Positions 34,301-49,654 of a stretch of DNA of 64,000 nt are shown one piece after another. Made by a program: the position numbers and the translations under genes. Below the pieces are notes generated by a model. That model made no database searches. It was not told the origin of the DNA and saw only the letters and a program-made list of their open reading frames with translations. Within the stretch, counting starts at the first letter, position 1, and each line of letters begins with the position of its first letter. The DNA is from Siniperca chuatsi (Eukaryota > Chordata > Actinopteri > Centrarchiformes > Sinipercidae): assembly GCF_020085105.1 (NCBI RefSeq), contig NC_058056.1, forward strand, positions 11,902,929 through 11,966,928. The letters run 5' to 3'.

Positions 34301-37300
34301 CACTGTGCTGTTTGTCTCTGTCTGACATAATATGCAAAGCAGCATGTAGATTTTTTTCCCTTTTACTCTCACACACAATCTCAGACAGTTTTCATTTTTC
34401 TCTAGACAGCAACATCATCGCCCTCCTGCTGTGTAAAAAACCAAGCACCGATGAGCACTTTCTCTCAGAGATTGCTGATCTTTTTTGTGATTTCCCTTGA
34501 AGCACAGCAGTGTTTGTAGTCCTGGTTCGCTCCAGGGCTTTGTAACACACAGCCTCTGTCCCCTTTGATGTGTAGTATTAGCAAGCAATACTTTCTGCTC
34601 TCATCACAGTAATCAATAAACAGGTTAAGAGGGGAATGCAGGAAGGGGATGTAATTTCATTTATTGAATGCTGCACTTTTCCTGGAATATTGTCTCAAAG
34701 AATTTGATTGTGTTGCCTTGCAGTCATCATGGTAGACAAACAAGAAGCTATTTGAAATGCATTAGGAGTTGACTGGAGTTAATTGACACCCAGAGGCCAT
34801 CATTAGTAATTTACAGTAAAGTAGCGATTGTAAAATGCATGAAAATACCAGAAATATCTTTGTTTGTTCCCTTTCTTTTGAACCCTACTGATCTGTATAT
34901 TGCCCTGTTGCAGTTTAATTATTTGTTTAGAGATGAGAAGCTGTTCTTGTTTATGACCACCCATGCTTAATGTGAGGCTATTGTTGAGCTTGTTCCCATC
35001 ACTGCTCTGATTAGTGTGTAGAGTGATGCTTCAGATGTATTATAATGTGACACATGAGTGGTGCGGGTGTTTAATTTCGTTTCAATACCAGTGCTTCATT
35101 ACTGATGAGTGGACAGTACCATGATTTAAATCTACATTAAGAAGGCTACTTGTTTTTATGCATTAAAATGCACTGAACTGTTTTGTGTCTGCTAAGGAGC
35201 CCGAGAGCCCGCAGGCCAGCACAGACCTCAACATCCCCACATCGAAAGAGGAGCAGGGGGAGTATCTGCGATGGAAGAAGGAGCGCGAACAGATCGACAG
35301 GGAGAGAGTGGCGCGCCACAAAAACGCCAAGGGCCAGTGGAGACGGGCTTGGGACATGGACAAAACCGAGAACATGTAAGACTTCATAGCACTCGGCCTT
35401 CCCCAGGAACTTCATCTGCTGATGTCTTAGATTTCTTAAGCTGTTCCTCGGGGTGATTTCTCCCTCTTTTTTTTATGTTGGAGCATTCTTCTTTTCTAAC
35501 CTGTCTTTGTCCAGAAAATGTTGACTAAACATATTTAATCTTCTCCAGCAATGCAACTCTGTGAGATAACCCCTTCATTTTAATATAACAGATCGCAATA
35601 AATGTGGCATTATGAAATATAAATCTCCTGAAATAAATAAAAGTAGTCCTTTGAAAAATGGTACTTTTTTACCTTTGGACAGAGCCAGGCTAGCTAATTC
35701 CCCATGTTTCCAGTCTTTATGCTAAACTAAACTAACTGTCTTCTGGCTGTAGCTTCATATTTAACAGACAGACATGAGAGTGGTATCAATCTAACTCTCT
35801 GCCAGAAAGCAAATAAGCATATTTTCCAAAAATGTCAAACTGTTACTTTAGTGCCTTTCTCTTAAAATATACTGTTATCATAGTACACATAGTAACTTTA
35901 TTTTAATGTGGTCTGCTAAGTTGACAAACAAACTAACCTTTATGAACTGCCTGTTTCTTTCTAGTGAAATTTTTCAGTGGAAGAATCTATTAGATGAGGT
36001 ATCTGGACTGAATGTCCTACCACATGATCACAAGACTAAATCTCATCAAGTCGCAGGATGTTGTTAAATGATTGCATCACCAAATAATTATGTTTCAGGT
36101 GAATTGTATCATTGTATGAACAGTATGTAATGGTAGAACTTGCTGTGTATTCTCACATTTCTCAGTTTGATCACAGCTTCCGCTAACTTTAAAATGAGCC
36201 TATGAGCAGCATGTTGAACACACATTATGATCTTAAAGCTTGCTATTCCATTGCTTTGTGAAAACACACAATAGCACCCCAAACTGAGTGGAGGAAAATA
36301 TACAGCCCATTCATTCAAGTGTTTGTTAGATTTCAAACAAACCAGGCTGTAGTACAAAGCGTGACCAAGTTGCAAAGTAAATTAATGTGCTGTTTAAGGG
36401 AGCATCCAAATGTAAAGAGACAAGGGAGGAGTGGCTATTTTTAGCTTGGGATAAGGGATGGAATGCCTTGCCTTATTTGGCGAGGCTTAAACAAGTAGCT
36501 CGAGTAAGAATAGATGAGGAAATGTGTTTTTGATTCAACAATTTAGATGGTCTCACTGGATGTAAAATCAAAGGGTGAGAGTCATGGAGTAAAACCTCTC
36601 ATTGATCCTGCAAAATCTCAAATTTTAGGCCCTCAACAAATGTACAATGATGATACTCAAATTTAAGAAGAGGTGGGGGTGTTGATGGGGGTGGAGATGG
36701 GCTGTTATGTCACCTGAACAAAGAGTGATAAATTATTTTGAGACATGACCAAGATACTGCTTGCATTTTAGTTTGTGTTTCCGTCTAAACTCAAACTCCA
36801 CTTTTAGGTTTTCAGACAAATCCCTCCCTGACAGAGACTGGGGGCCTTCCAGCAGAGGTGAGACATTCACACAGTCCAAACTGAGAACATGAGGAATAAG
36901 ACCTTTCACAACCAAATATGATGATAACATGATGTGTTTAATTTTTATCTTGCTCCTTTTTCCCTCATTATTTAATCAGTTTTTTTTTTATTCCAGGTGG
37001 ACGAAATGCTAGAAGAGGACAATCCAGGGCAGGCTCTGACTCAAGAGGTATCCCACACTTAAATATTATGATATCAACTACGAAGAGATAACGTTAATAT
37101 TGGGGGTGGCAGTGCTCGAAAATCATTGTTTTTTTCTGATATTTAAAGAAATTTAAGCACCACACAGCAAGGAAAAAAACTGTTTTCAGCAGAAAGAGTA
37201 ATGGCTTTTTATATAATTTAATTGTGACATAAACTTTCAGTATCCTTCTGTCCTAGGTCATGAGAAGCGAGGCAAAGACAAGGGAGCTAAAAACGTGCTA

Positions 37301-39861
37301 GTGATGAGCAGTAAAGCAAAAGGCATAGATCGTCTGACTGGAAGAGCCAGGAGGTCTGTAACAGCTAAACATCATCTACTATAGTGCCACGCACACAACA
37401 GCCTGACGATAAAGTTGATTCAACCATCCGGATGTCTCCCACCACAGCCTCAATTAAGTGTTATGAGAAAACATACTAGGACTAATAAAAAACGTAAAAT
37501 GAATGTGGGAAGGCATGTTGTTTTCCTGTGCTGTGCCCTATTGTACAGATTCGCCTGGATGTCATGAGACTTGATTTAGAAGTTGTGACAGCTGACCAAC
37601 TAACCCAGAAGGCCTCATTCACGTCTCACTACTTTCATTTTTTTTCCTCCAGCTTTCCTCTGTAGTGAAACAAGCTACTGTGCTGGGTGGTCAGGAGGCT
37701 TTCAGGGTGTGTTGTTACCCAAGCTTTGCTCATAAAAAAGCCACGAGGCCACAGACCTGAAAGTGAGGCACTATAGCCTTTCAGTGGGAAAGTGTAATGT
37801 GCCAGATGATTTTCTCTCTATGTGTGTCAGAAGGCAAAAACAGGTGTGTCCTGACTGATTCTTGTCACCAGGCTGTGCTGGCAATAGACTGTAGTGTAGT
37901 GATAGGCAGCCCACAGGCCACCAAGACTACAACAGCTGAGACCAAAGCTAACTAGAGCTAAGCTACGCACAACTTTCTATCTCCACCTTTCTTTACTTTC
38001 TCTTACTTGACTATGAGATTGATTGAAACCACTCTCATATCTGTACAGTATGAAGCTACAACTAGGAAACGGTTAGCTTAGCTTAGCATAAAGACTGGAT
38101 ACAGGGGGGAAACAGCTAGCCTGGTTCAGTCCAAAATCCACCTGCCAGCACCTCTAAAGCTCACTAGTTAACACATTATATTTCATTTATTCAGTCTGCA
38201 TAGAAACCAAGTGTAAAAATGACAAAATATGTTTTTTGCAGGGGGTTATGTGCAGGACTATTTCTTGGCCAGGCACAGTGTTTTTGCACTGATTAAACAA
38301 ATGATTAACATGTTAATTAGTGAGCTTTAGAGGTGCTGGTAGATGGATTTTGTTACCTCAGGAAAGAGCCAGGCTAGCTGTTTCCTGTCTTTATGCTAAG
38401 CTAAGTAGCTGCTTTCTTTGGCTTCATATTTACTGTACAGATATGAGAGTTTACTGTAAGTTGTATATTGTAATGGACAAAGAAATAACAGAATTACAAC
38501 CCACTATTTCTACTTTGTTTTTAGATGGAAGGCAAATGAAGAAGGAGAGAACCTACAGGTGAGATATAAAACCTGTGCGGGTGTAAACATGAATTGGTTG
38601 ATAAATTTTACTAAAGAAGCAAAAACACCTGGTTTGTTGTCCCATCTCATCCTCTAGACTTCTGACACAACATTAGAGGAATTCTTGGAGGAACTCGATG
38701 CCTTTACAGATGCGGAGGTAGAAGATCAGAAAGATATGGGCTCAAAAATGAAGCTGGCGCCCAGCCCTGATTCACTGAGTACATCTGAGGAAGTGAGTGG
38801 ATCCACAGCTCCTGAGTCAGCTGCTCCCCTGAGAGAGGACACCCCCACTCAGGGGAAAGCAGAGGCCTCGTCCCCTCTGGGTTTGGAGAAGAAAGTGCGC
38901 TTCTCAGAGGAACTCGTCCAGGGGGCTCATACAAGGCAAACCACAGGCTCTCAGGACTCTGCCAGCTCAGAATCAAGAAGTCTGAGCTCCTTAAAAGCTT
39001 CCTCGCCTAAAAAGACCCCAGACGAAGTGCAGGGGCCACAGCAACCTCTCGAAAGTGCCAAGCAGGATCATAGTAGTCCTCAGGATCAGGGAGGTGGTCC
39101 GTCTACTCCTCCTGTTGCCCAGCAGCAGGCCTCTGAAATTGAATGTACTAAAAAAGACAGCAACCCCCCCACAGCTCACAGCACCCCCTCCCTTGAAAAA
39201 GCCTGTGCCTCTCTACAGGAGAGCTCTGTCCAGCCTGTAGAGCTTGCCAAGTGCAACATCAGCAACACAAACACAGGTATGCAATAGCTTCAATGGCCTC
39301 TGACTTTTTCCTGACAGTACATCTGGATGGTATATAACTAAGCTAATGTTTCTTTCAAAGAGGAACTAATAGACTCCGGTCTGTCTGTCCTGAGCCTGGA
39401 GTCAGGAGAAACACACCCAACACACTCCACCAGCAGTGACAAGGTCAGTGTGAGAGACAGGAAGAGGGATGGGAGAATCGATAGATGTGTAAATAGACTG
39501 ATGGAGGGAAGTGCAAATGGATGATGAGTTAAATGGATGAAGAGAGAGCGACAGGTGGTATATCTGCACTGTAGCTGTGTAACATCCAATTTCAGTTTAA
39601 GTGTATTCATCACCTCTGAGGCCTGTTTGAGTGCAGGAGAAATAGTCCCATGAGAGAATACCTCTTCATCTCATCCACCACTGAGACAGCTTAATAATAT
39701 GAAAATTCCTGCTTAAATCATTCATATAGAAAAGAGAAAAGGTGGGCCTGAGATAAATTAAATATCTATGTGAATTATGGAAAAGTAATCAGTTGTAACT
39801 AGTACTTTTGTGTATGTTTTTCTCTTTTTTGCAGGCAAGAGAGCATGGGAAGATTGTTTGA
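24270..39861 (+). CDS. ccdc9b: Coiled-coil domain-containing protein 9B
   Basis: Fifteen coding exons give about 577 residues. The N-terminal coiled coil reads LELDKKIEALRRKNEVLMKR, then YKEVEEDRKRAEEEG. Further matches to vertebrate CCDC9B (human C15orf52) are a DLTITISKS strand, KRVVSERPEKRPG, YLRWKKEREQIDRERVARHK with QWRRAWDMDKTENM, and KAKGIDRLTGRARRW. The related CCDC9 shares the coiled coil and the RWKxERExID block but not SK-x-KG-x-x-RLTGRARRW, so 9B is preferred. The long second-last coding part (exon 13, 38658-39276) is acidic and Ser/Pro-rich, starting with EEFLEELDAFTDAEVEDQ, and looks disordered. The end is AREHGKIV. Molecular function is unknown; CCDC9 has been tied to exon-junction complexes, which should not be transferred without test. 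Its human neighbours (PHGR1, INAFM2, PLCB2) are conserved here. Confidence 0.92.
25935..26135 (+). repeat. Foldback-family repeat, copy B
   Basis: Same landmarks as copy A (AACATTTTAGGAAATATGCT, GATACCACTCTCATGTCTGT, GGTTAGC, GGAAACAGCTAGCCTGGCTC, TGTCCAAAGGTAACAAAAT). One arm only, in ccdc9b intron 1. Confidence 0.75.
28775..29520 (+). mobile_element. LINE reverse-transcriptase remnant in ccdc9b intron 4
   Basis: Translated pieces read FGFRKKHSTETACCYFLEV, then a VNHQ segment, LGPLLF-like text, and MTYADATVLYTHG, in order and in different frames, as in L2/Rex-type non-LTR reverse transcriptases. The catalytic YxDD is YADA here, and several stops and frameshifts are present, so it is dead. 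Same strand as ccdc9b. Confidence 0.8.
29640..30060 (-). repeat. Dispersed repeat related to 22.2-22.6 kb, minus orientation
   Basis: Its reverse complement contains ATTGCCATAAAATGTG, AACATTAGCTAACAC, TGTTAGCGTTTAGCTCAAGC and CACTGCTGTG, in the same order as the copy at 22.24-22.64 kb. It ends in CCGACCGATAGACCGACAGA on the plus strand. Confidence 0.5.
31282..31342. repeat. (CA)n microsatellite in a ccdc9b intron
   Basis: About 30 CA units with one GA interruption. The ORFs reported around it on either strand are artefacts of the repeat. Confidence 0.95.
33068..39861 (+). CDS. ccdc9b: ccdc9b exons 6-15
   Basis: Exons: 33068-33133 (EEDKQGQRHTEEHHR), 35197-35375, 36808-36857, 36997-37047, 37257-37353, 38525-38558, 38658-39276, 39361-39443, 39835-39861 (stop TGA). 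That is nine certain exons; a further optional one is discussed at 30665-30713, so numbering may shift. The exon at 35197 uses an AAG acceptor and encodes the conserved RWKKEREQID block. Donors at 37354 (GTCTGT) and 39444 (GTCAGT) are non-consensus at position 3. Confidence 0.85.
33833..33898. other. 66-nt near-perfect hairpin in a ccdc9b intron
   Basis: The left arm is 33833-33861 and the right arm 33870-33898. The 29-base arms are reverse complements with one mismatch (position 10 of the arm). The loop is AAAATGGT. The arm starts CCAGAATAAAAGCATGATC. It could be a microRNA-like precursor, a remnant of a small foldback element, or a template-switch mutation. Confidence 0.9.
33900..35190. other. 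Non-repetitive part of ccdc9b intron before exon 7
   Basis: No exon and no dispersed repeat were recognised over about 1.3 kb. The sequence has several homeodomain-type TAAT cores (for example ATCATTAGTAATTTAC near 34800) and could contain a conserved enhancer. No direct evidence of that is available here. Confidence 0.3.
35660..35865 (-). repeat. Foldback-family repeat, copy C (minus)
   Basis: The landmarks are reverse-complemented relative to copies A and B: TTTGGACAGAGCCAGGCTAG, TTTCCAGTCTTTATGCTAA, GAGAGTGGTATCAATCTAAC and CCAAAAATGTCAAACTGTTA. It lies between ccdc9b exons. Confidence 0.75.
38000..38465. mobile_element. Foldback element with both long inverted arms, copy D
   Basis: The left arm (about 38010-38185) carries the landmarks in plus orientation (CCACTCTCATATCTGTACAG, GGTTAGCTTAGCTTAGCATA, AAACAGCTAGCCTGG, CACCTCTAAAGCTCACTAGT). 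The right arm (about 38295-38460) carries the same in reverse complement (TTAATTAGTGAGCTTTAGAG, AGCCAGGCTAGCTGTTTCC, TATGCTAAGCTAAGTAGC, CTGTACAGATATGAGAG). The middle has no ORF. This shows that the family is a palindromic MITE of about 450-460 bp. Confidence 0.75.
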
Positions 39862-40330
39862 CATTTTCGGGATGTAAATACTGAAACCAAATCACAGCAG
39901 CACAGAGCCTTGCGTCTTTGTATTTGGATGCATCATTTTGCTTCAGGTAGCTCATTTGACATGCCCTATTTATGGCTTACACACAAAACCATGGTTTAAT
40001 TTTGCTGTGGCGTGTCCCACCTGTGGAAGTTTTAAAATATCTAAAATTCGACGTAGTAATGGTGAATGTTTTCCCTGCTCAGATATTTTTACATCCAAGC
40101 ACTTTATGAGTATAAAAGTATGTGTACTGACAAATTTATCCAGTATGTTAGTATGCTACTTGAGTGCAATATCATTGAATGTTTACATTTGTATGAAAAT
40201 TTCAAGGTACATATCAGGAGGCTAGGTAATCAGTTACACTTAGGTAGCCCTTGGAAAATAAACATCAGCCACAGTCAAATTATTAGAGGTATTTTCAATG
40301 AATGAAATAAAGTCTGTATTATATGATGAT
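39862..40330 (+). terminator. ccdc9b: ccdc9b 3' UTR and polyadenylation signal
   Basis: AATAAA at 40306-40311, 445 nt after the stop. A further ATAAATAAAG at about 42662 could mark a distal site but is far away. No other gene lies between. Confidence 0.6.
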
Positions 40331-40550
40331 ACATTAGTGACAGACCTACAGTAGAGCCTGTATTTCTACACTCAATACTTTGTGAGTTGATATCATTATT
40401 AACTGCAGCATCAGTCAATGGCCTTTCCCGAATCAGAAATCAATACCTGACCAAAGGGTATATTTGAGATTGCCTTATTGGCCACTGACCAAGACATTGT
40501 TAAGTTTCTAAAATATTACTACTGACATGAATGTTTTTGTTATTAAGAAC

Positions 40551-40953
40551 ATTTAAAGGGGCACTCAGTTTACTTGTCATGGTCAGTGCTACTGAGCTTT
40601 TTTCAAACAGTTGTATAATGTCTTCTGTGGCTCTGGAGGAGTCTACTCAAGTCTGACATAAAACCCTCATGATGACATAGTGATGTCATCAAGGTTATCT
40701 CAATTTGAAAATCACAAATTTATAACAGAAAGCCTACATTACAACTGAGAGTGTCTGTTTGAGATGATTTAACAAAGAAATTCTATCAAGTAGCAATGTG
40801 GGAAATATAGTATCCAGTGTTTTTGGAGCTTGACCCATACTAGGGACTAAAAGTCAGGGTATCTCGGCATTTGCTACACAGATTTAGACTATTTTTATAG
40901 TCCCCCAACTTTCTGGAAGTACAAATCTAAAGTGCTGGAGTACCCCTTTAATG
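40551..40953. mobile_element. MITE with TTTAAAGGGG terminal inverted repeats
   Basis: The left end is ATTTAAAGGGGCACTCAG. The reverse complement of the right end is ATTAAAGGGGTACTCCAG. About 400 bp lie between, without an ORF. Matching ends and size point to a non-autonomous DNA transposon. Confidence 0.65.
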
Positions 40954-43560
<2,607 letters not shown>

Positions 43561-43564
43561 TCAC

Positions 43565-44300
43565 AAAACAAGTGTAATAAGAGTTAGATGAGAAGATTGA
43601 TACGATTCTCATACACGTCCAGTAAATTTGAAGCTACAACCAGCAACCGGTTAGCTTAGCTTAGCATAAAGATTATAAACAGCTTGCCTGGCTCTGTCCA
43701 AAGGTAACAAAATTCGCACCTCTAAAGCTTACTTATCATTACATTTTGATTCCATTACATTCATTTGGCTGACACTTCTCTCCAAAGTGAATTAAAATTG
43801 GGCACCTCGAAACCAAGAGCTAGATATCATCCAAAATATTTTATCCATTTTAAACAAATAACTAAAAGCATGTTCAGTGCTACAGTACAAGTGAGATGTT
43901 TTGTTTATTTATTAATTTTTTAAAAGAAATTAGACATAATTAAGTGCTAACAACACATTGTATCTTGTCAACCTCCCGGTGACGACAAGACTCCAGGAAA
44001 GTCACTGCGTCCAGCAAAGAAATAGTCCAGCACATAATAATAATAATAACCACAACCTGTCTTTACACATCCGTTTATATATTAATTAAACAAGATATAA
44101 TTAGTGAGCTTTAGAAGTGATGGTAGGTGGACTTAGTTACCCTCCGACAGAGCCAGACTAGCTGTTTCCCCGTTTCCAGTTTTTGTGGAAAGCTAACTGG
44201 CTTCTGGGTGTAATCTTATATTTACCAGACACAGTGATGTCAGTGTTCTCATCTAACAAGAAAGCAAATAAGTGTATTTCCCTAAATATTACTTGAAGCT
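43565..44300. mobile_element. Foldback element with arms split by other sequence, copy E
   Basis: The left arm at 43565-43740 has GAGAAGATTGATACGATTCT, CAACCGGTTAGCTTAGCTTA, CTTGCCTGGCTCTGTCCAAA and CACCTCTAAAGCTTAC. The inverted right arm at about 44095-44290 has AATTAGTGAGCTTTAGAAGT, CAGAGCCAGACTAGCTGTTT and TTATATTTACCAGACACAG. The 350 bp between contain a second dispersed repeat (TCCATTACATTCATTTGGCT near 43750). Confidence 0.65.
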
Positions 44301-47300
44301 AAAATCTGAATAGCTAAAATGATGTTCTTCCTGGGTTTGTGATGCCATCTATTAGCCATGCTTTAAACACAGTGAGATAAGAGTCAGAGGCTCTCGAGGT
44401 GTTTCATTACAGTTGATGGATGTAGGTTAAGTGGAAGCAAGGTCTGGTCCGGCCCTGCGACCCTGCCAGAACCTCACACAGGCAGTCCCCACCGAGCGTG
44501 TGCATCATCCCCTCAGCCCTGTCATGGTTCAGGATGTAACAACCACGCCTCAGCAGCTGCCCTGATCAAGGAGAGTGTGTGCCTGGAGACAGGAGGCTGG
44601 GCTGACAAGGTGTCCGTGTACTCTCTGCCATATTGATCTGAGGTCTATCCTTTTTGTTAGCATCATTTAATAACCCTATGTGAAAGCCTGTCTGTATAAA
44701 CAAAGCTTTAATTTGTCTGATTTAGATTTTTATAAAAGTACAGAAATATATAGTTAAATAAAAGACAAACATCAGGTTATTTTAGTCTTTTGCAGCATAA
44801 AAATGAATATTATTATTACACTGATGTATTGATATTGGGTAACAATTATAATTGCCGCTAGCTAGTGACCTGATTTTAGCAAATTTTAATCAGTTGGCAC
44901 TTCTAAATGAGTTAGACATAATGTCACACCTCACAGAGACACAGTATAGCTTTGGAGTTATATATTCCATGTTGACCTTTTGACCTTGACATATATGTAA
45001 GATATACAATATGAAGTATGATGATGTATGTATATAGTGTGTGTGTGTGTATATATAAATAAAATACCAAATCTTTCTCGGCATGTCCTTATGAATGTCT
45101 ATATATATATATACATACATATTTGTCATCTACATTATAGAAATGCACAGATATTGTCAACCTGTCACCTTAACCTGATTGTCACACAATCCTTCAGTGC
45201 TGAAAACTTGCAATGATTAGAAAATGAATGCCATATATTTTTCTAAAAGTCTTGAGACAACATTATTATTAAACTTTCTGAAAGATGACAACACAGTGCT
45301 TGCCATGGCTTTTTTTACCATGCATCCCTCCACACTTTTGCCTTTTAAATTAATTGAAAAAGCTATTGTTCGCTGTATTGCAAGACATCGTTAATATTTC
45401 ATAACTTTTGTGATGGTGTCTCGCTCAAACAATGGTATATTGAAAGGCCTTTAATCCCTCCAGCTTTGTTGGAAAGGTCTCTTGGTTGTAGTGTGTCACC
45501 CCCAAATATGTCAAATCTGATGAGAATAGTTTCCCTCCACTCAAAAATGTGTTTTGTTTATTGTTACTTCACTCAGATGTTTGAGCTTCACTGTGCAGAA
45601 TGATGTATGTGCAGAGTTTGAGACTAGAAGGCTGTTTTCACATTCATCTGGTGAAGGGGGAACATTTTGCTGATCACCTTATATCTGAGTTAAAGACATG
45701 AACGTATGAGTATGATTTTGTGGCATCACAACTAGTTTGGAAGCCAATCGTGAACACAAGTGTGATGTGGAAACTTAAAGCCTCCAGCCCACATATACTG
45801 AGAAAGGACGAGCGAAACTTTTGAAATGAAAAGTATTTGCATATTCATAGTTTCTGGGTTTGGATTGGTGAAGGGTGAAGGAGTGTATGTAGAATATTTA
45901 ACTAGGCAACTGAACTTTTTTGTAGAACAGACACAACAATTTTTATGTCTTACTTTTTTGGCTGGGATCTTTAAGCATTTTTATGCATATGCTCCATGTC
46001 ATTTACATTATTAGCAATAGAAATCCTGGTAAATCTTCCTTTATTTACATTGTCTCCCTGTGGATTTGTCTGGTAAACTTATGCAATTGTTTAGCTTTTT
46101 TTGACAAATCTGACATTAAAGTGAGCAGTACAGCTGCAGTTGCCACCATTTAAAAATTATTGTATTATAAAAAGGGCAGGGTTAGCAGCTATGACAACTG
46201 GCTTTTATATATTTTTTTATGATTTAATAAATGTTATGTATTTTTTTGTCGTTCCTATTCAAAGAAACCATGCAATCCTTTGCCTGGCTTGAGCCACAAA
46301 ACAAAACAAATCCCATACTGAAGTCTAATGTAAGATATGGCTGATTTCACATGAGATAATGTAATCATCTGCCTGGGTGACTGGGTTCAAGAGTCATAAG
46401 GTCAGATGATGTGTCCTGACTCAGACGTAGCTTCCAGCAATAAATGTCAGTACTGATGAATTCCTTCATCAATAGGTCGGTCATTACTCCTCTCATATAT
46501 CACAAGAAGCCATAACTGTAAACACATCTGTTAAGGCCGTCCTATATACGGAGGCCACTGCAGCATTGACAGGCCTGTCATTGTGTTATGCACACTCTGT
46601 ATTATATTATTCCGGTACACGTGGTTTATGTTGTGATGATGGGGGATGTTTGTATCTTGTGCTGCCTTTCTTGATGATTGGCCTTCCTGTTTAGCTCACC
46701 AGACACATACCTTGGCTTTGGTTCTGAAAATCTGTGCATGTCATCACTATTTGCATCACAGTGTAACTTTACCAAGGCACTGGCTGCTCAGCAGAAATCA
46801 TGTGGTTTTATTTTCAGTGTGATAGTGAATGACGCTTGTCACCGCCAGCACAGAATCCAAACCTTGGAGTCCTTTTCAGAGAGAGTGGGATCAAAATAGC
46901 ACCAAGCGGTATTGTGTAATATGTTCTTCTCTGTTTTGTACAGTGCAACAAAAGAGCTCTTAAATCGATACACCTCCCTCACATGCTGCTGAGAGAGTGC
47001 ATGGGGTGGTTGGTCTAATTTCCACTTCATAGTTCACCACATGTGACTGTGTGAAGTGGTTTCAGTGAGAGCTGCAGCGACTGAACCGTGGCAGACTGGG
47101 AGATGAATGCTTCTCGTTCCACGAGGAGCAGACAGTCCCTCTGATCACACGCTGGACAGTTCGCTCAGGTAATTAAAGAGCCGCCCACCAAAATGTGATT
47201 AAATGTCCAGATCACAAGAATGGCGATAAAGTGAGTGTTTTTTGTACTTGCACGGTTATTATTATTTCTGTTGAGCCTACCTCTTTGCACCAATCAATAA

Positions 47301-48289
47301 ATGTGGGTTTTGCACATTATACTTTACTCTAATAGCCTGAAGGATATCCAAATTAATTCAATTCATCTGACTTTTAATTTTTGAAACAAAATGTAAGATG
47401 TTGGGAAAACCAAACATTTATTTGAATATATATTATCCATTCTGGCTCTGAATAAATAAAATATAATTAACATACAGGATAATGTCAGTGATTATTCATG
47501 ATTTACATAGATCTGTTAGGCTATAAAACCATAGAAGTGAATCATTTTCTAAGGATGTTTATTTGTAACTTGTGATATAGTTATACCTCTTATACATACT
47601 GTACCTTTAATAAAAATGATCTAATTACACTAAAAGTTCATCTGGGCCAAAAAGATGTATGCCTGCCCTATATGTACATAACCAGTTACACAATACATTT
47701 ACATGATTATATGCACATACCTGAGCATAACTCAATAATGCAGGTTCTTCTACTTGGAATCCAGGTTTGATCCATGACAAGAAAATATAGCCTATGTTAA
47801 AATGCAATAATGCAGTATTAATTTAGATCAGCCGATGAATGGCATTGATGTTAAGCGCTGTATGCCTGTGAGACATATTTATATCCTGCAAAACCACAAG
47901 CATCTCTGGAGCTTGTTCCTATTAATTTAACAAACTATCTAAGCCAGTGTTGTCCGCGCGTACAGGCAGGTTAGTGGCCTCAGAAGCTGTCCGAGGTAAA
48001 GTAGACACACATTGATTTAAGGCATACATATGGCCTAAAACAAAAAAAGCATAGTTGGTGTTGAAGGGGAAACAGTGTTCATTGAAGAAGCGAGGTGCCC
48101 TCTTTTCTTACATGGAGGCTCAGAGCAAGATGTCAGTTAATATGTGCAGTTCAGCATCCATAAGAGATTCTGCAAAAATGAGTTTCAAGAAGAAGACCTG
48201 TGTGTTATCCGACCTGCGGCATTGAGTCTGTAAAACACTCCTTGTTGGGTCAGTTTATGTGTGTGTGTGGTGGTGAGGAAGAGGCCCGA
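44301..48289. other. Intergenic region and inafm2 3' UTR side
   Basis: No protein-coding exon was recognised. Small TG/TA repeats lie near 45030-45120. A candidate polyadenylation hexamer for inafm2 (TTTATT on plus, 47558-47563) would give a 3' UTR of about 730 nt. Confidence 0.4.
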
Positions 48290-49027
<738 letters not shown>

Positions 49028-49424
49028 TTATCCACAATCCAAGAGAAGATAGGAAGCAGAGGGCTGAGGAGAAAGATGCTGGACCACCTTGAACCGTCCG
49101 CACCACAGGAGTATTTTGCAGCTAATTTGATTTCGTGTAATTCATTTGATCTCAAAAGCGCTGCGCTTAATATTCGGTACCCAGTGCAGCATTGCGTTTC
49201 ATAATGGACATCAAGCATCCACAGGCTGATTGCGCGTTTCAGCATCCGACAGCGGCGGGACAAATGTCTACCCGACACAACATTTCCACTGGAACAGCTG
49301 GCTGTTGGCCCACGGCACATCCGCAGTATAAGATTTGATTTATTAAAACGATTAAGTGAGATCATACGATACACAACTGTCTGTCTTATCCAGCAAATGA
49401 AGTGGCTGGCTCAGCTAAAAATAC

Positions 49425-49445
49425 AGGAGAGGGGGCGGGCGGTGG
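49425..49445. promoter_or_regulatory. GC-box-like motif upstream of inafm2
   Basis: GAGAGGGGGCGGGCGGTGG resembles an Sp1 site about 460 nt upstream of the inafm2 ATG. No TATA box was found. The true start site is unknown. Confidence 0.3.
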
Positions 49446-49654
49446 CTCTTAAAGAAGCAGCAGCTGTGCAGCAGCCCGAGAAGGAACCGCAAAAAAATAA
49501 AACCAACAGCACACACATCACCTCCACATCAGGACGCTTGTGCCACACATGGAGAGCAGGATGTTGTAGCTTGTCACTTAGTGACGCTGCAAAGTGTTTA
49601 CCTTACACTGTGCGCAACCAAAGGATGTATGTTAGATATGTGCAATGAGCCAAT

